From Psychromarinibacter sp048262455 (lineage in GTDB: Bacteria > Pseudomonadota > Alphaproteobacteria > Rhodobacterales > Rhodobacteraceae): DNA of 64,000 bases. Location: assembly GCA_048262455.1 (NCBI GenBank), contig JBLXFD010000013.1:1-64000 (forward strand). Reading direction: 5' to 3'. Of the stretch, positions 44,074 through 52,325 are shown in pieces (the stretch's first letter is position 1; every line of letters starts with the position of its first letter). The position numbers and the translations under genes are program-made. Below the pieces are notes generated by a model. It made no database searches. It was not told the origin of the DNA and saw nothing but the letters and a program-made list of their open reading frames with translations.

Positions 44074-44097
44074 GGGGCGCCGCATTGCCGGCGCCCC
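44074..44097. other. Hairpin between kdgF and mannonate dehydratase gene
   Basis: Perfect 9-bp stem GGGGCGCCG with CGGCGCCCC in the 95-bp gap between the genes. It could separate expression of the last gene; no T run, so not a classical terminator. Confidence 0.5.
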
Positions 44098-44133
44098 TTG
44101 GCGTTCAAGGGCCCGCGCCCGGAAGGAATCCCC

Positions 44134-45126
44134 ATGTACCTGGGCACGCAGCAGGTTCCCAAGTCTCCCGACGACCTGAAGGTCTTCGCCCAGCTGGGCC
44201 TGACACGGATCTGCAACGATCCCCCCGGCAAGGCCCACGACTGGACCCGCGACGACCTGCGCGCGCACCAGGACCGGCTGGACAGGCTGGGGCTGGTGCT
44301 GGAGATGGTCGAACTTCCGATGAGCGCCCGGCCCATTGCCGCGCAGGCCAGCCCGGACATCCTGACCGCCGGCCCGCAGAGGGACGCGCAGATCGAGTCG
44401 ATCTGCCAGCTGATCGCCAACCTCGGCGCGGTCGGCATCCCGTCGGCCAAGTACAACCTGAACATCCTCGGCGTCGTCCGCACGGAGCCGGAGCCGGGGC
44501 GCGGCGGCTCCCGCAACGCCGCCTTCCGCTGGGACGCCACCGACAAGGACGCGCCGCCCACCCTGGCGGGGGTGCTGGACGCGGACACCCTGTGGGAACG
44601 CATCGACTATTTCCTGGAGCGGGTCATCCCGGTGGCCGAGGAATTCAACGTCCGCCTCGCCTGCCACCCCCACGACCCCCAGACCCCGCCGGGCTGGCGC
44701 GGCATCACCCGGCTGCTGGGCACGGTCGAGGGGCTGAAGCAGTTCGTGGCGATGCACGAAAGCCCCTGCCACGGGCTGAACTTCTGCCAGGGCAGCGTGG
44801 CGGCGATGCTGGACGACCCGGACGCCGAGATCGACGAGGTGATCCGCTACTTCGGCACCCGCGGGAAGATCCTCAACCTCCACTTCCGAAACCTCCGCGG
44901 CCGCCGCCTGTCCTTCATGGAGACCTTCCCCGAGGAAGGCGACATGGACATGTGGCGCACGCTGCAGGTCTACCACGAGGTGGGCTATCCCTACATGATC
45001 ATGCCGGACCACGTTCCCACCCTCAGCGGCGAAAACGCGGACATGGTGGCTTTCTCCTATTGTTACGGGTACATACGCGGGCTTCTTCAGGCGCTTGAGG
45101 CCGTGAAGGCGGGCGCGCCGCGCTGA
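44134..45126 (+). CDS. UxuA-like mannonate dehydratase (TIM-barrel family)
   Basis: A 330-residue protein of the UxuA/xylose-isomerase-like superfamily. It shows MYLGTQQVPKSPDDLKVFAQLGLTRICNDPP, AKYNLNIL, RLACHPHDPQTPPGWRGITRL, GLNFCQGSVAAML, LNLHFRNL and MPDHVP. The HPHDPQ, CQGS and DH motifs carry the metal-binding residues. UxuA dehydrates D-mannonate to 2-keto-3-deoxygluconate. It is shorter than E. coli UxuA (about 394 residues), as many alphaproteobacterial homologues are. It closes the importer-lyase operon, so mannuronate or glucuronate may also be handled. Confidence 0.82.
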   Translation: MYLGTQQVPKSPDDLKVFAQLGLTRICNDPPGKAHDWTRDDLRAHQDRLDRLGLVLEMVELPMSARPIAAQASPDILTAGPQRDAQIESICQLIANLGAVGIPSAKYNLNILGVVRTEPEPGRGGSRNAAFRWDATDKDAPPTLAGVLDADTLWERIDYFLERVIPVAEEFNVRLACHPHDPQTPPGWRGITRLLGTVEGLKQFVAMHESPCHGLNFCQGSVAAMLDDPDAEIDEVIRYFGTRGKILNLHFRNLRGRRLSFMETFPEEGDMDMWRTLQVYHEVGYPYMIMPDHVPTLSGENADMVAFSYCYGYIRGLLQALEAVKAGAPR

Positions 45127-45153
45127 GCGGCCGCCGCCCTCGGGTTCATCGGA

Positions 45154-45948
45154 TCAAAGCTGTCGCAGGTCGACCCGGTCCACGAACTCGATCACCACGC
45201 CGTCCGGATCGCGGATCTGGCCGATGTTGCCGATGCCGGTGCCGGCTTTCCGGGGGGTGCCGGGCTCGGCCGGGATGCCCTGCCTGCCCACCAGCTCCAG
45301 CGCCTCGGCCACGTCGGCCACCCGCAAGGCGAAGTGGCCGAACAGCCGCCCGCCGGTATCGGGCTCGGCGTAGTGCAGCAGTTCCAGCACGTCGTAGCCG
45401 TAGTTCAGGTAGGTCATGGTCAGCCCGCGCTGCGGCACCTCCATCTCCTTCAGCACCTTCAGGCCCAGCAGGTCGCGGTAGAAGGCCATGGCGCTATCAA
45501 GATCGTTGGCGATCAGAGAGTAGTGGTCGAAGTCCTTGACCACCGGGTGATCCTGCTGCGGCAGGCGCATCTTCAAATCGCGCTCGATCAGCTCGACCCG
45601 CGCGCCGTTGGGGTCCTCGACGAAGGAAAGCCGTCCCACGCCGCTGCCGGCGGGCTTGGGCGCCACCAGTTCCTTGTAGCCCTTGCCGACGACCATGGCG
45701 TGGTCGGCCTCGAGATCGTCGGTCATGAAGGCGACGTGGGTGATGCCGAAGACGGTGCCCTCCTTCGGCTCGCGCGGGGCCAACAGCTCGATCATGCCGC
45801 CGCCGATCTGCAGGTAGCGCACCTCGGTCTTGCTGGCGGGGATGTAGCCGTCATAGACCACCCGGGCGCCCAGCACCCCCTCGTAGAAGTCCAGCGACTT
45901 CTTCAGGTCGCGTATGACCAGACCGACATGGTTCAACTCGTGGATCAC
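45154..45948 (-). CDS. VOC-family protein, two glyoxalase-like modules
   Basis: A 264-residue protein with two vicinal-oxygen-chelate modules. The first starts IHELNHVGLVIRDLKKSLDFYEGVLG and ends in EDPNGARVELIER; the second starts DFDHYSLIANDLDSAMAFYRDLLGLKV and ends RDPDGVVIEFVD. His/Glu metal ligands are present in both. Such two-module proteins include extradiol dioxygenases and epimerases or isomerases; the reaction is not readable. The GTG at 45948 has AGGAAC just upstream. It converges on the mannonate dehydratase gene. Confidence 0.85.
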   Translation of the reverse strand: MIHELNHVGLVIRDLKKSLDFYEGVLGARVVYDGYIPASKTEVRYLQIGGGMIELLAPREPKEGTVFGITHVAFMTDDLEADHAMVVGKGYKELVAPKPAGSGVGRLSFVEDPNGARVELIERDLKMRLPQQDHPVVKDFDHYSLIANDLDSAMAFYRDLLGLKVLKEMEVPQRGLTMTYLNYGYDVLELLHYAEPDTGGRLFGHFALRVADVAEALELVGRQGIPAEPGTPRKAGTGIGNIGQIRDPDGVVIEFVDRVDLRQL

Positions 45949-46076
45949 GTTCCTGTCTCCCTTCGTGACATTCGTAGGGCCGCGCACCCGGGCTTCGCCC
46001 GGCAAACGGTCATCCCGCCGGTGCGGCTTTCGGCTTCGCGTGCAGGTACGCGCCGACGGCCGCGACCGTCATGGGC

Positions 46077-46889
46077 TCACCCCAGCTCTTTCATGAAGCG
46101 GGCGAAATGCGGGATCGCCACCTCGGGCGGCTCGATCTCGGGATGCCAGCCGCGCTCCCACTCGAAGTTCAGGAAACCGTCGAAACCATTGTTCCGCAGG
46201 ATCTCGACGAAGCCCGCCACGGGGATGTTGCCCTCGCCGGTCAGGGCGAAGTCGAAGGCCTCAGGCGTGGCCTTGTTGGCGTCCTTCACGTGCACCAGCC
46301 GGATGCGGTCCGCCAGTGCGGCCCATGTCACCTCTCCCGCCTCGCCGTGGCGATAGCTGTGCAGCGTGTCCCAAAGCACCTTGAGGTTGTCGCTGGCGCC
46401 CCGGGCGTAGAGGTCGAGCACGCCCTCCGAGGTGCAGAAATCGTCGTGGGTCTCGATCAGCGTGGTGACGCCGCTGGCGGCGGTCAGGTCCGCCACCTCG
46501 CCCAGGCCCTCGGCGATGGCGTCCAGCGTCGCCTCGCGGTCCTGGTCCTTCGGGATAGGCCCGCCGAACACCCGCAGGTAGGGGGCGCCGAGGCCGGTGG
46601 CGATCGCCAGGTTCCGGCGCGCCAGCTCCATCGCCTCGGCACGTTTGGCCTTGTCGAGCGCGTTCATGCGGACCGAGGTATTGATCCCCACCACCTGCAG
46701 CCCCGCGTCCTCGAACCGGCGCCGCGTCTCGGCGATGTCGCTGGTGAACTCGGGCAGCGAGACGAGGTCGATGGTGCCCCGGAAGTGCCGGATCTCGATC
46801 CCGTCGAACCCGTTCCCGGTGGCAAGCGCGATCACCTCGTCGACGCCGTAATCGGGGCAGCCGATGGTACTGAAGCCAAGTTTAAACAT
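46077..46889 (-). CDS. Sugar phosphate isomerase/epimerase (TIM barrel)
   Basis: A 270-residue AP_endonuc_2 barrel. It has MFKLGFSTIGCPDYGVDEVIALATGNGFDGIEIRHFRG, TTLIETHDDF (metal Glu), VLWDTLHSYRHGE (metal Asp/His), RLVHVKDA and FLNFEWERGWHPEI (metal Glu). It probably acts with the VOC protein 128 bp downstream on the same strand in sugar or inositol-type metabolism. The intervening 46.0-46.1 kb stretch is gene-free. Confidence 0.87.
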   Translation of the reverse strand: MFKLGFSTIGCPDYGVDEVIALATGNGFDGIEIRHFRGTIDLVSLPEFTSDIAETRRRFEDAGLQVVGINTSVRMNALDKAKRAEAMELARRNLAIATGLGAPYLRVFGGPIPKDQDREATLDAIAEGLGEVADLTAASGVTTLIETHDDFCTSEGVLDLYARGASDNLKVLWDTLHSYRHGEAGEVTWAALADRIRLVHVKDANKATPEAFDFALTGEGNIPVAGFVEILRNNGFDGFLNFEWERGWHPEIEPPEVAIPHFARFMKELG

Positions 46890-47057
46890 CGGCCGTCCTT
46901 TTCCTTTGAATGGTTCCCGCGGAACAAGGCCAGCATCTGCCGGTGTTGCCGTGCCGGGACCATGTGGCAATAGACACTTACGGGCGGACTATGCCGATCT
47001 TCCCCACCCTCGGCCAGCGGGTGCGCCACCCGGCCGAAGGCTGTAACGCTGCGGCAA

Positions 47058-47837
47058 CTAGTGCCCCAGGATCTGGCTCAGGAACAGCTTGGTCCGGTCG
47101 CTCTGCGGGTTGTTGAAGAAGGCCTCCGGCTCGTTCTGCTCGACGATCTGGCCTTGGTCCATGAAGATCACCCGGTTCGCCACCTGCCGGGCAAAGCCCA
47201 TCTCGTGGGTCACGCAGATCATCGTCATGCCCTCTTCGGCGAGGTCGATCATGGTGTCCAGCACCTCCTTGATCATCTCGGGGTCCAGCGCCGAGGTCGG
47301 CTCGTCGAACAGCATGATGCGTGGCTTCATGCAGAGCGAGCGGGCGATGGCCACCCGCTGCTGCTGGCCGCCCGACAGCTGGCCGGGGTACTTTGCCGCC
47401 TGTTCGGGGATCTTCACCTTCTCGAGGAACTGCATCGCCGTTTCCTCGGCCTGGCGCTTGGGCACCTTGCGGACCCAGATCGGCGCGAGGGTGCAGTTTT
47501 CCAGGATCGTCAGGTGCGGGAAGAGGTTGAAGTGCTGGAAACACATCCCGACCTCGGACCGGATCTTGTCGATGTTCTTCAGATCGCTCGTCAGTTCCGT
47601 GCCGTCGACCACGATCTGGCCCTGCTGGTGCTCTTCCAGCCGGTTGATGCAGCGGATCAGGGTGGACTTGCCCGACCCCGAGGGCCCGCAGATCACGATC
47701 CGCTCGCCCCGGCGCACCGTCAGGTCGATGTCGCGCAGCACGTGGAAGGCGCCGAACCACTTGTTCATGCCGGTGATCTGGATCGCCACCTCGTCGGAAA
47801 GGACGGGGGCGGTCCGGGTGGGTGCGGGGGTGTTCAT
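47058..47837 (-). CDS. aapP: Amino-acid ABC transporter ATPase (AapP/BztD/GlnQ class)
   Basis: A 259-residue polar-amino-acid importer ATPase. It has GPSGSGKSTLIRCINRLEEHQQG, FQHFNLFPHLTILENCTLAP, LSGGQQQRVAIARSLC, IMLFDEPTSALDPEM and VTHEMGFA. The family matches AapP of the general L-amino-acid importer. Unusually, the enolase-superfamily gene lies between it and the permease genes, and overlaps its start by 4 bp. Confidence 0.93.
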   Translation of the reverse strand: MNTPAPTRTAPVLSDEVAIQITGMNKWFGAFHVLRDIDLTVRRGERIVICGPSGSGKSTLIRCINRLEEHQQGQIVVDGTELTSDLKNIDKIRSEVGMCFQHFNLFPHLTILENCTLAPIWVRKVPKRQAEETAMQFLEKVKIPEQAAKYPGQLSGGQQQRVAIARSLCMKPRIMLFDEPTSALDPEMIKEVLDTMIDLAEEGMTMICVTHEMGFARQVANRVIFMDQGQIVEQNEPEAFFNNPQSDRTKLFLSQILGH

Positions 47838-48949
47838 CGGGGCTCGCTTTCACTGCCATGGGGGCCGGACGCGGCCCGGCGCCGGACGCCCGAGCCGGGG
47901 CCTTCGGGCACGGGCAGGAACCCTGCCTCGACCTCCAGCCCCTCGTAGGGATCGTCCATGAGATGTTCGAATTCCGCCAGTTCCAGCGGGTAGCAGACCC
48001 GCGGCAGGCTGGCGGCGAGGTGGGCGGACTGCGCCGCGATCAGGCGGGGGCCGAAGGCGGTGCCGACCCGGTAGCCGAGCCCCGCCGCCTCGCAGATCCG
48101 GGCGGCCAGCGCGGTGTTGCGCAGCCCGCCGAGGCGGAAGACCTTCAGGTTGACGTTGTCGCAGGCCTCGGCGGCGATCACCCGCAGCAGCCCCGGGATG
48201 TCGGTCACCGCCTCGTCGGCCTCGATCATCACGTCGGTCATGCCGCGCAGGAAGCGCAGGCCGGCAAGGTCGTGGGCCGCCACGGGCTGTTCGACAAGGT
48301 CGACCCCCGCCGCCTCCAGCCCGCGCAGGACCGGCAGGAAGGGCTTGGCGCGGTAGGACTGGTTGGCGTCCACCGACAGGCGCATGTCCTCGCCGCAGGC
48401 CGCGCGCACCGCGGCGGCCCGGGCCACGGCCATGTCGCCGTCGCCGTCGATCTTCAGCTTCAGGCAGCGATACCCCTGCCCCATCAGCGCGCGCGCCTCT
48501 TCCGCCAGCGCCTCGGGCGGTTTCAGCGGCAGGATGCGCTGCAGCGGCAGGCGGTCGTGGCGGCGGCCGCCGAACAGGCGGTTCAGCGGCAGGTCCAGCT
48601 GCCGGGCCAGAAGATCGTGCAGCGCGCAGTCGATCCCCGCCTTGACCGCGAGGTGGGCCGAAAGCGTGCGGTCCATCAGGTCCAGCAGCGCCTCGGTCTC
48701 GCCGGGGTCGCGGCCGATGAACTGCGGGCAGACCTCCTCGGCCGCGGCGCGCGCGCCGGCGAGGCTGTCGGAATAGAAGGCCATCGCCTCGACATGCCCC
48801 TCGCCGCGCCGGCCCGCCTCGTCGGTCAGGGTCACGATCAGCCCGTCCAGCCGGGCGATGCCGCCGCGGGCGTTGGTCCAGCCGGGATCCTGCTGCGGCT
48901 GGATGCAATCCTCGATCGTATAGCTCGCGATGCGGCAGCCCGTACTCAT
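47834..48949 (-). CDS. Enolase-superfamily enzyme inside the amino-acid importer operon
   Basis: A 371-residue mandelate racemase/MLE-type protein. The barrel shows CLKLKIDGDGD (KxK), RLSVDANQSYRAKPF (metal Asp), LVEQPVAAHDL (metal Glu), IEADEAV (metal Glu/Asp) and VNLKVFRLGGL (second Lys). The two-lysine pattern suits racemases and epimerases of amino-acid derivatives, such as dipeptide epimerase, N-succinyl amino-acid racemase, proline-betaine epimerase or hydroxyproline dehydratase. It overlaps aapM and aapP by 4 bp each, so it is made in step with the importer. The substrate is probably the imported compound. Confidence 0.85.
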   Translation of the reverse strand: MSTGCRIASYTIEDCIQPQQDPGWTNARGGIARLDGLIVTLTDEAGRRGEGHVEAMAFYSDSLAGARAAAEEVCPQFIGRDPGETEALLDLMDRTLSAHLAVKAGIDCALHDLLARQLDLPLNRLFGGRRHDRLPLQRILPLKPPEALAEEARALMGQGYRCLKLKIDGDGDMAVARAAAVRAACGEDMRLSVDANQSYRAKPFLPVLRGLEAAGVDLVEQPVAAHDLAGLRFLRGMTDVMIEADEAVTDIPGLLRVIAAEACDNVNLKVFRLGGLRNTALAARICEAAGLGYRVGTAFGPRLIAAQSAHLAASLPRVCYPLELAEFEHLMDDPYEGLEVEAGFLPVPEGPGSGVRRRAASGPHGSESEPR

Positions 48950-50028
48950 TCCCGCGCCCCCAGCCGGTCCTCGACGCCCCGCGCATAGCGGGACATGGCG
49001 CTGCAGAAGATCCAGTAGATCGCCCCGGCGAAGACGAACCCCTCCATCTCCATGCCGATCCAGCGGGTGTCGTTGACCCCGGCGTTGATCATGCCCAGCA
49101 GGTCGAACAGGCCGATGATGATCACCAGCGAGGTGTCCTTGAACACCGCGATGAAGGTATTGGCGATGCCCGGAATGGCGATCCGCAGCGCCTGCGGCAT
49201 CACCACCAGCAGCGTCAGCCGCCAGTAGGACAGGCCCAGCGAGCGCGCGGCCTCGGCCTGCCCCGTGGGCACCGCCTGCAGCCCTCCGCGCACCACCTCG
49301 GCCATGTAGGCCGAGGCGAACAGCGCCACGCCGATCAGCGCCCGCACCAGCTTGTCGAAGGACACGTCCTGCGGCAGGAAGATCGGCAGCAGCACCGAGG
49401 CCATGAACAGCACGGAAATCAGCGGCACCGCGCGCACCAGCTCGATGAAGCCGACCGCCAGCATGCTGACCGCGCGCATCTTGGACCGCCGCGCCAGCGC
49501 CAGCAGGATGCCCAACGGCAGCGAGGCCGCGATGGCGGTGAAGGCGATGGTCAGCGTCAGCATCAGCCCGCCCCACTTCGAGGTGGGCACCTCGGGCAGG
49601 CCGTAGCCGCCGTGGATCAGGCCGATCATCAGCACCGGCACCGCGATCACCATGCCCACCGCCAGCGTGCCCTTGCGCGGCGCGCCCGGCACCCGAAACC
49701 AGACGAAGCAGGCCAGCAGCAGCAGCGCCACCACGTTCACCCGCCATTGTTCCTCGGGCGGGTAGAAGCCGTACATGAACTGGTTGAACCGCGCCCGCAC
49801 GAAGGGCCAGCAGGCGCCGTCGCCGGTGCAGGCCTCGCGGGTGATGCCGGTCCAGGTGGCCGAGAAGACCGCCCAGTCGAGGAAATTCCACAGCACGTAG
49901 ACCGCCAGCAGCGTCACGGCCAGGCTGATGCCCAGGTGCAGCGGCGTGCGCCAGAGGTTCTGCTGCGCCCAGTCGCCGACGGTGCGCTTTTTCGGCCGGG
50001 CCAGGGGGACGACGTCCTCGTGGGTCAC
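48946..50028 (-). CDS. aapM: Amino-acid ABC transporter permease (AapM/BztC)
   Basis: A 360-residue permease. A long N-terminal region with membrane segments and a periplasmic loop (REACTGDGACWPFVRARFNQFMYGFYPPEEQWRVN) is followed by the His/Glu/Gln/Arg permease core (GLMLTLTIAFTAIAASLPLGILLALAR, IELVRAVPLISVLFM, GLQAVPTGQAEAARSLGLSYW). The extra N-terminal domain distinguishes the Aap/Bzt pair from short permeases. The GTG at 50028 overlaps the aapQ stop by 4 bp. Confidence 0.92.
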   Translation of the reverse strand: MTHEDVVPLARPKKRTVGDWAQQNLWRTPLHLGISLAVTLLAVYVLWNFLDWAVFSATWTGITREACTGDGACWPFVRARFNQFMYGFYPPEEQWRVNVVALLLLACFVWFRVPGAPRKGTLAVGMVIAVPVLMIGLIHGGYGLPEVPTSKWGGLMLTLTIAFTAIAASLPLGILLALARRSKMRAVSMLAVGFIELVRAVPLISVLFMASVLLPIFLPQDVSFDKLVRALIGVALFASAYMAEVVRGGLQAVPTGQAEAARSLGLSYWRLTLLVVMPQALRIAIPGIANTFIAVFKDTSLVIIIGLFDLLGMINAGVNDTRWIGMEMEGFVFAGAIYWIFCSAMSRYARGVEDRLGARE

Positions 50029-51179
50029 AGCGCCTCTCTTCCGACGAGAGCGACCCGCCTGTTGTACCAGTTCATGAAGGCCGAGATCATCAGGCTGATG
50101 GCAAGGTAGAACAGCATGGTGATGGCCACGATCTCGATCGCGCGGCCGGTCTGGTTCAGCGCCGTGCCGGTGAAGACCGACACGATGTCCGGGTAGGCGA
50201 TGGCCACGGCCAGCGAGGAGTTCTTCAGCAGGTTCAGGTACTGGCTGGTCAGCGGCGGCACGATGATCCGCAGCGCCTGCGGCAGCATCACCAGCCGCAT
50301 CACCCGCCAGGGCCGCAGCCCCAGCGCCACCGCGGCCTCGCGCTGGCCAGAGGCGACGGCGCTGATGCCGCCGCGCACCAGTTCCGCGATGAAGGCGCCG
50401 GTGTACAGCGTCAGGCCCAGCAGCAGCGCCACGAATTCCGGCGGCAGCCAGGCGCCGCCCTTGAAGTTGAAGCCGGCCAGCACCGGCAGGCTCCACTCCG
50501 CCGGGCGGCCGAAGACCAGCACCGCCAGCCCCGCCAGCAGCACCAGCGCGGCCACGCCCAGCCGGTGCCCGGGGCGCGACACCCCGGTGGCGATGCGCTG
50601 CTGCCGGGCGCGGCGGGCCAGCACGATCCAGATGGCGGTGCCGACGAAGACCGCCAGCGCGAAGGGCCCCGAGCCCGCGGTGCCCTCGGGCCAGGGAATG
50701 AACAGGCCGCGCACGTTCAGGTGCAGCGCATCAAATAGCGACAGCCCCTCGCGCTGGTGCGGCAGCGTCGCCAGCACGCCAGAGTACCAGAACAGCAGCT
50801 GCAGCAGCAGCGGCACGTTGCGCGCCAGTTCGATGTAGGCGCGGCACACCCGGGTCAGCGGCCAGTTGTTCAGCAGCTGGAACACCCCCACCGCCACGCC
50901 GATGATGGTAGCCAGCACGATGCCCAGCACCGACACCGCCAGCGTGTTGGTGATGCCCACCAGCAGCACGCGGAAGAAGGACGAGCTTTCGCGGTCATAC
51001 GGGATAACCGTGAAGGAAATGTCAAAGCCGGCGGTCTGGCCAAGAAAGCCAAAGCCGGTGGCCAGCCCCATCGCCTGCAGGTTCGCCGCGGCGTTGGACG
51101 CGAAGTACAGCGCCAGCAGGCCGAAGCCGAGGATCACCGCGACCTGGACGGCCATCGATCTGAAAGAATCGGTCGTCAC
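50025..51179 (-). CDS. aapQ: Amino-acid ABC transporter permease (AapQ/BztB)
   Basis: A 384-residue permease. It has ASNAAANLQAMGLATGFGFLGQTAGFDISFTVIPYDRESSSFFRVLLVGITNTLAVSVLG at the N-terminus and the signature GGISAVASGQREAAVALGLRPWRVMRLVMLPQALR. The FAVIPY-like motif is typical of AapQ. The GTG at 51179 has AGGAAC upstream; an ATG at 51155 is an alternative. A hairpin separates it from the binding-protein gene. Confidence 0.92.
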   Translation of the reverse strand: MTTDSFRSMAVQVAVILGFGLLALYFASNAAANLQAMGLATGFGFLGQTAGFDISFTVIPYDRESSSFFRVLLVGITNTLAVSVLGIVLATIIGVAVGVFQLLNNWPLTRVCRAYIELARNVPLLLQLLFWYSGVLATLPHQREGLSLFDALHLNVRGLFIPWPEGTAGSGPFALAVFVGTAIWIVLARRARQQRIATGVSRPGHRLGVAALVLLAGLAVLVFGRPAEWSLPVLAGFNFKGGAWLPPEFVALLLGLTLYTGAFIAELVRGGISAVASGQREAAVALGLRPWRVMRLVMLPQALRIIVPPLTSQYLNLLKNSSLAVAIAYPDIVSVFTGTALNQTGRAIEIVAITMLFYLAISLMISAFMNWYNRRVALVGREAL

Positions 51180-51216
51180 TGTTCCTGCCTGCGTTCGGTG
51201 TCTCGAAAACGCGGAC

Positions 51217-51243
51217 GGGAGGCGCGGACAAACCGCGCCTCCC
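51217..51243. other. Intercistronic hairpin between aapJ and aapQ
   Basis: Perfect 11-bp stem GGGAGGCGCGG with CCGCGCCTCCC and a 5-nt loop, just after the binding-protein stop. Same placement as the hairpins at 28021 and 40515, so a shared way of raising binding-protein levels is likely. Confidence 0.7.
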
Positions 51244-51259
51244 CTTCCATTGCGTCGGC

Positions 51260-52285
51260 TCAGTTCGCCGGGGGCGAGTACTGCAGGCCGCCGTCTTTCC
51301 ACAGCGCGTTCATGCCGCGGCTGAGACCGACAGAGGACCCCTTGCCGAGGTTGCGCTCGAAGCTTTCGCCGTAGTTACCCACATTGGCGATGATCTGGTA
51401 GCCCCAGTCCTGCGGCAGGCCGAGGAAGGTGCCGAACTCGCCGTCCACGCCCAGCAGGCGCTTGACCTCGGGGTTGTTGGTGCTGTCGCGCTTCTCGGCC
51501 ACGTTGTCCTGGGTCAGGCCGTGCTCTTCGGCCAGCAGCAACGTGTTGAACGACCAGCGCACCACGTTGTCCCACTCGTCGTCGCCCTGGCGCACCGCGA
51601 TGGCCAGCGGCTCTTTCGAGATCACCTCGTCCAGCACCACGTGCGCTTCGGGATCTTCCAGCTGGCTGCGGCGGATCGCCAGCTGCGCGCGGTCGCCCGA
51701 CATCACGTCGCAGCGGCCGGCGGCATAGGCCTTGCGGATCTCGTCGCTCTTGTCGAACACGACCGAAGAGAATTCCATCCCGTTGGCGGCGAAGTAGTCG
51801 GCCAGGTTAAGCTCGGTGGTGGAGCCGGAGCGCAGGCAGACCGTCACGCCGTTCAGTTCCTTGGCGCTGGTGATGCCCAGGTCGGCGCGGATCATGATGC
51901 CCTGGCCGTCGTAGTAGTTCACGCCCACGAAATCGATGCCCAGGCTGGTGTCGCGGGTCAGCGTGTGGGTGGTGGTGCGGGGCAGCAGGTCGACCTCGCC
52001 GGACTGCAGCGCGGTGAAGCGGTCCTTGCTGTTGAGCGAGATATACTCGACCTTCTCGTCGTCGCCGAAGATCGCCGCGGCGACCGCGCGGCAGACGTCC
52101 ACGTCCAGCCCTTCCCACTTGCCCGCGTCGTTGGGCGCCGAGAAACCGGCCACGCCTTCGCTGATGCCGCAGCGGACCATGCCGCGTTCCTTGACGTCGT
52201 CAAGCGTTCCGGCAAAGGCGGCGCCGGCAAGGCAGGTGGTGCCGGCCAGTACGGCGCCGGACAGGATCTTTTGGTTGAACATCAT
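51260..52285 (-). CDS. aapJ: Amino-acid ABC transporter binding protein (AapJ/BztA)
   Basis: A 341-residue periplasmic binding protein. It has a Sec signal (NQKILSGAVLAGTTCLAGAAFA), then GTLDDVKERGMVRCGISEGVAGFSAPNDAGKWEGLDVDVCRAVAAAIFGD, typical of AapJ with its characteristic Cys pair, and SGDRAQLAIRRS. The C-terminal NVGNYGESFERNLGKGS closes the family pattern. GGAGGAAAC precedes the ATG. The aminotransferase gene lies 40 bp upstream on the same strand. Confidence 0.93.
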   Translation of the reverse strand: MMFNQKILSGAVLAGTTCLAGAAFAGTLDDVKERGMVRCGISEGVAGFSAPNDAGKWEGLDVDVCRAVAAAIFGDDEKVEYISLNSKDRFTALQSGEVDLLPRTTTHTLTRDTSLGIDFVGVNYYDGQGIMIRADLGITSAKELNGVTVCLRSGSTTELNLADYFAANGMEFSSVVFDKSDEIRKAYAAGRCDVMSGDRAQLAIRRSQLEDPEAHVVLDEVISKEPLAIAVRQGDDEWDNVVRWSFNTLLLAEEHGLTQDNVAEKRDSTNNPEVKRLLGVDGEFGTFLGLPQDWGYQIIANVGNYGESFERNLGKGSSVGLSRGMNALWKDGGLQYSPPAN

Positions 52286-52325
52286 GTTTCCTCCCTGATG
52301 ATCGTCTTGTGGTTCGTTGTCGGTG

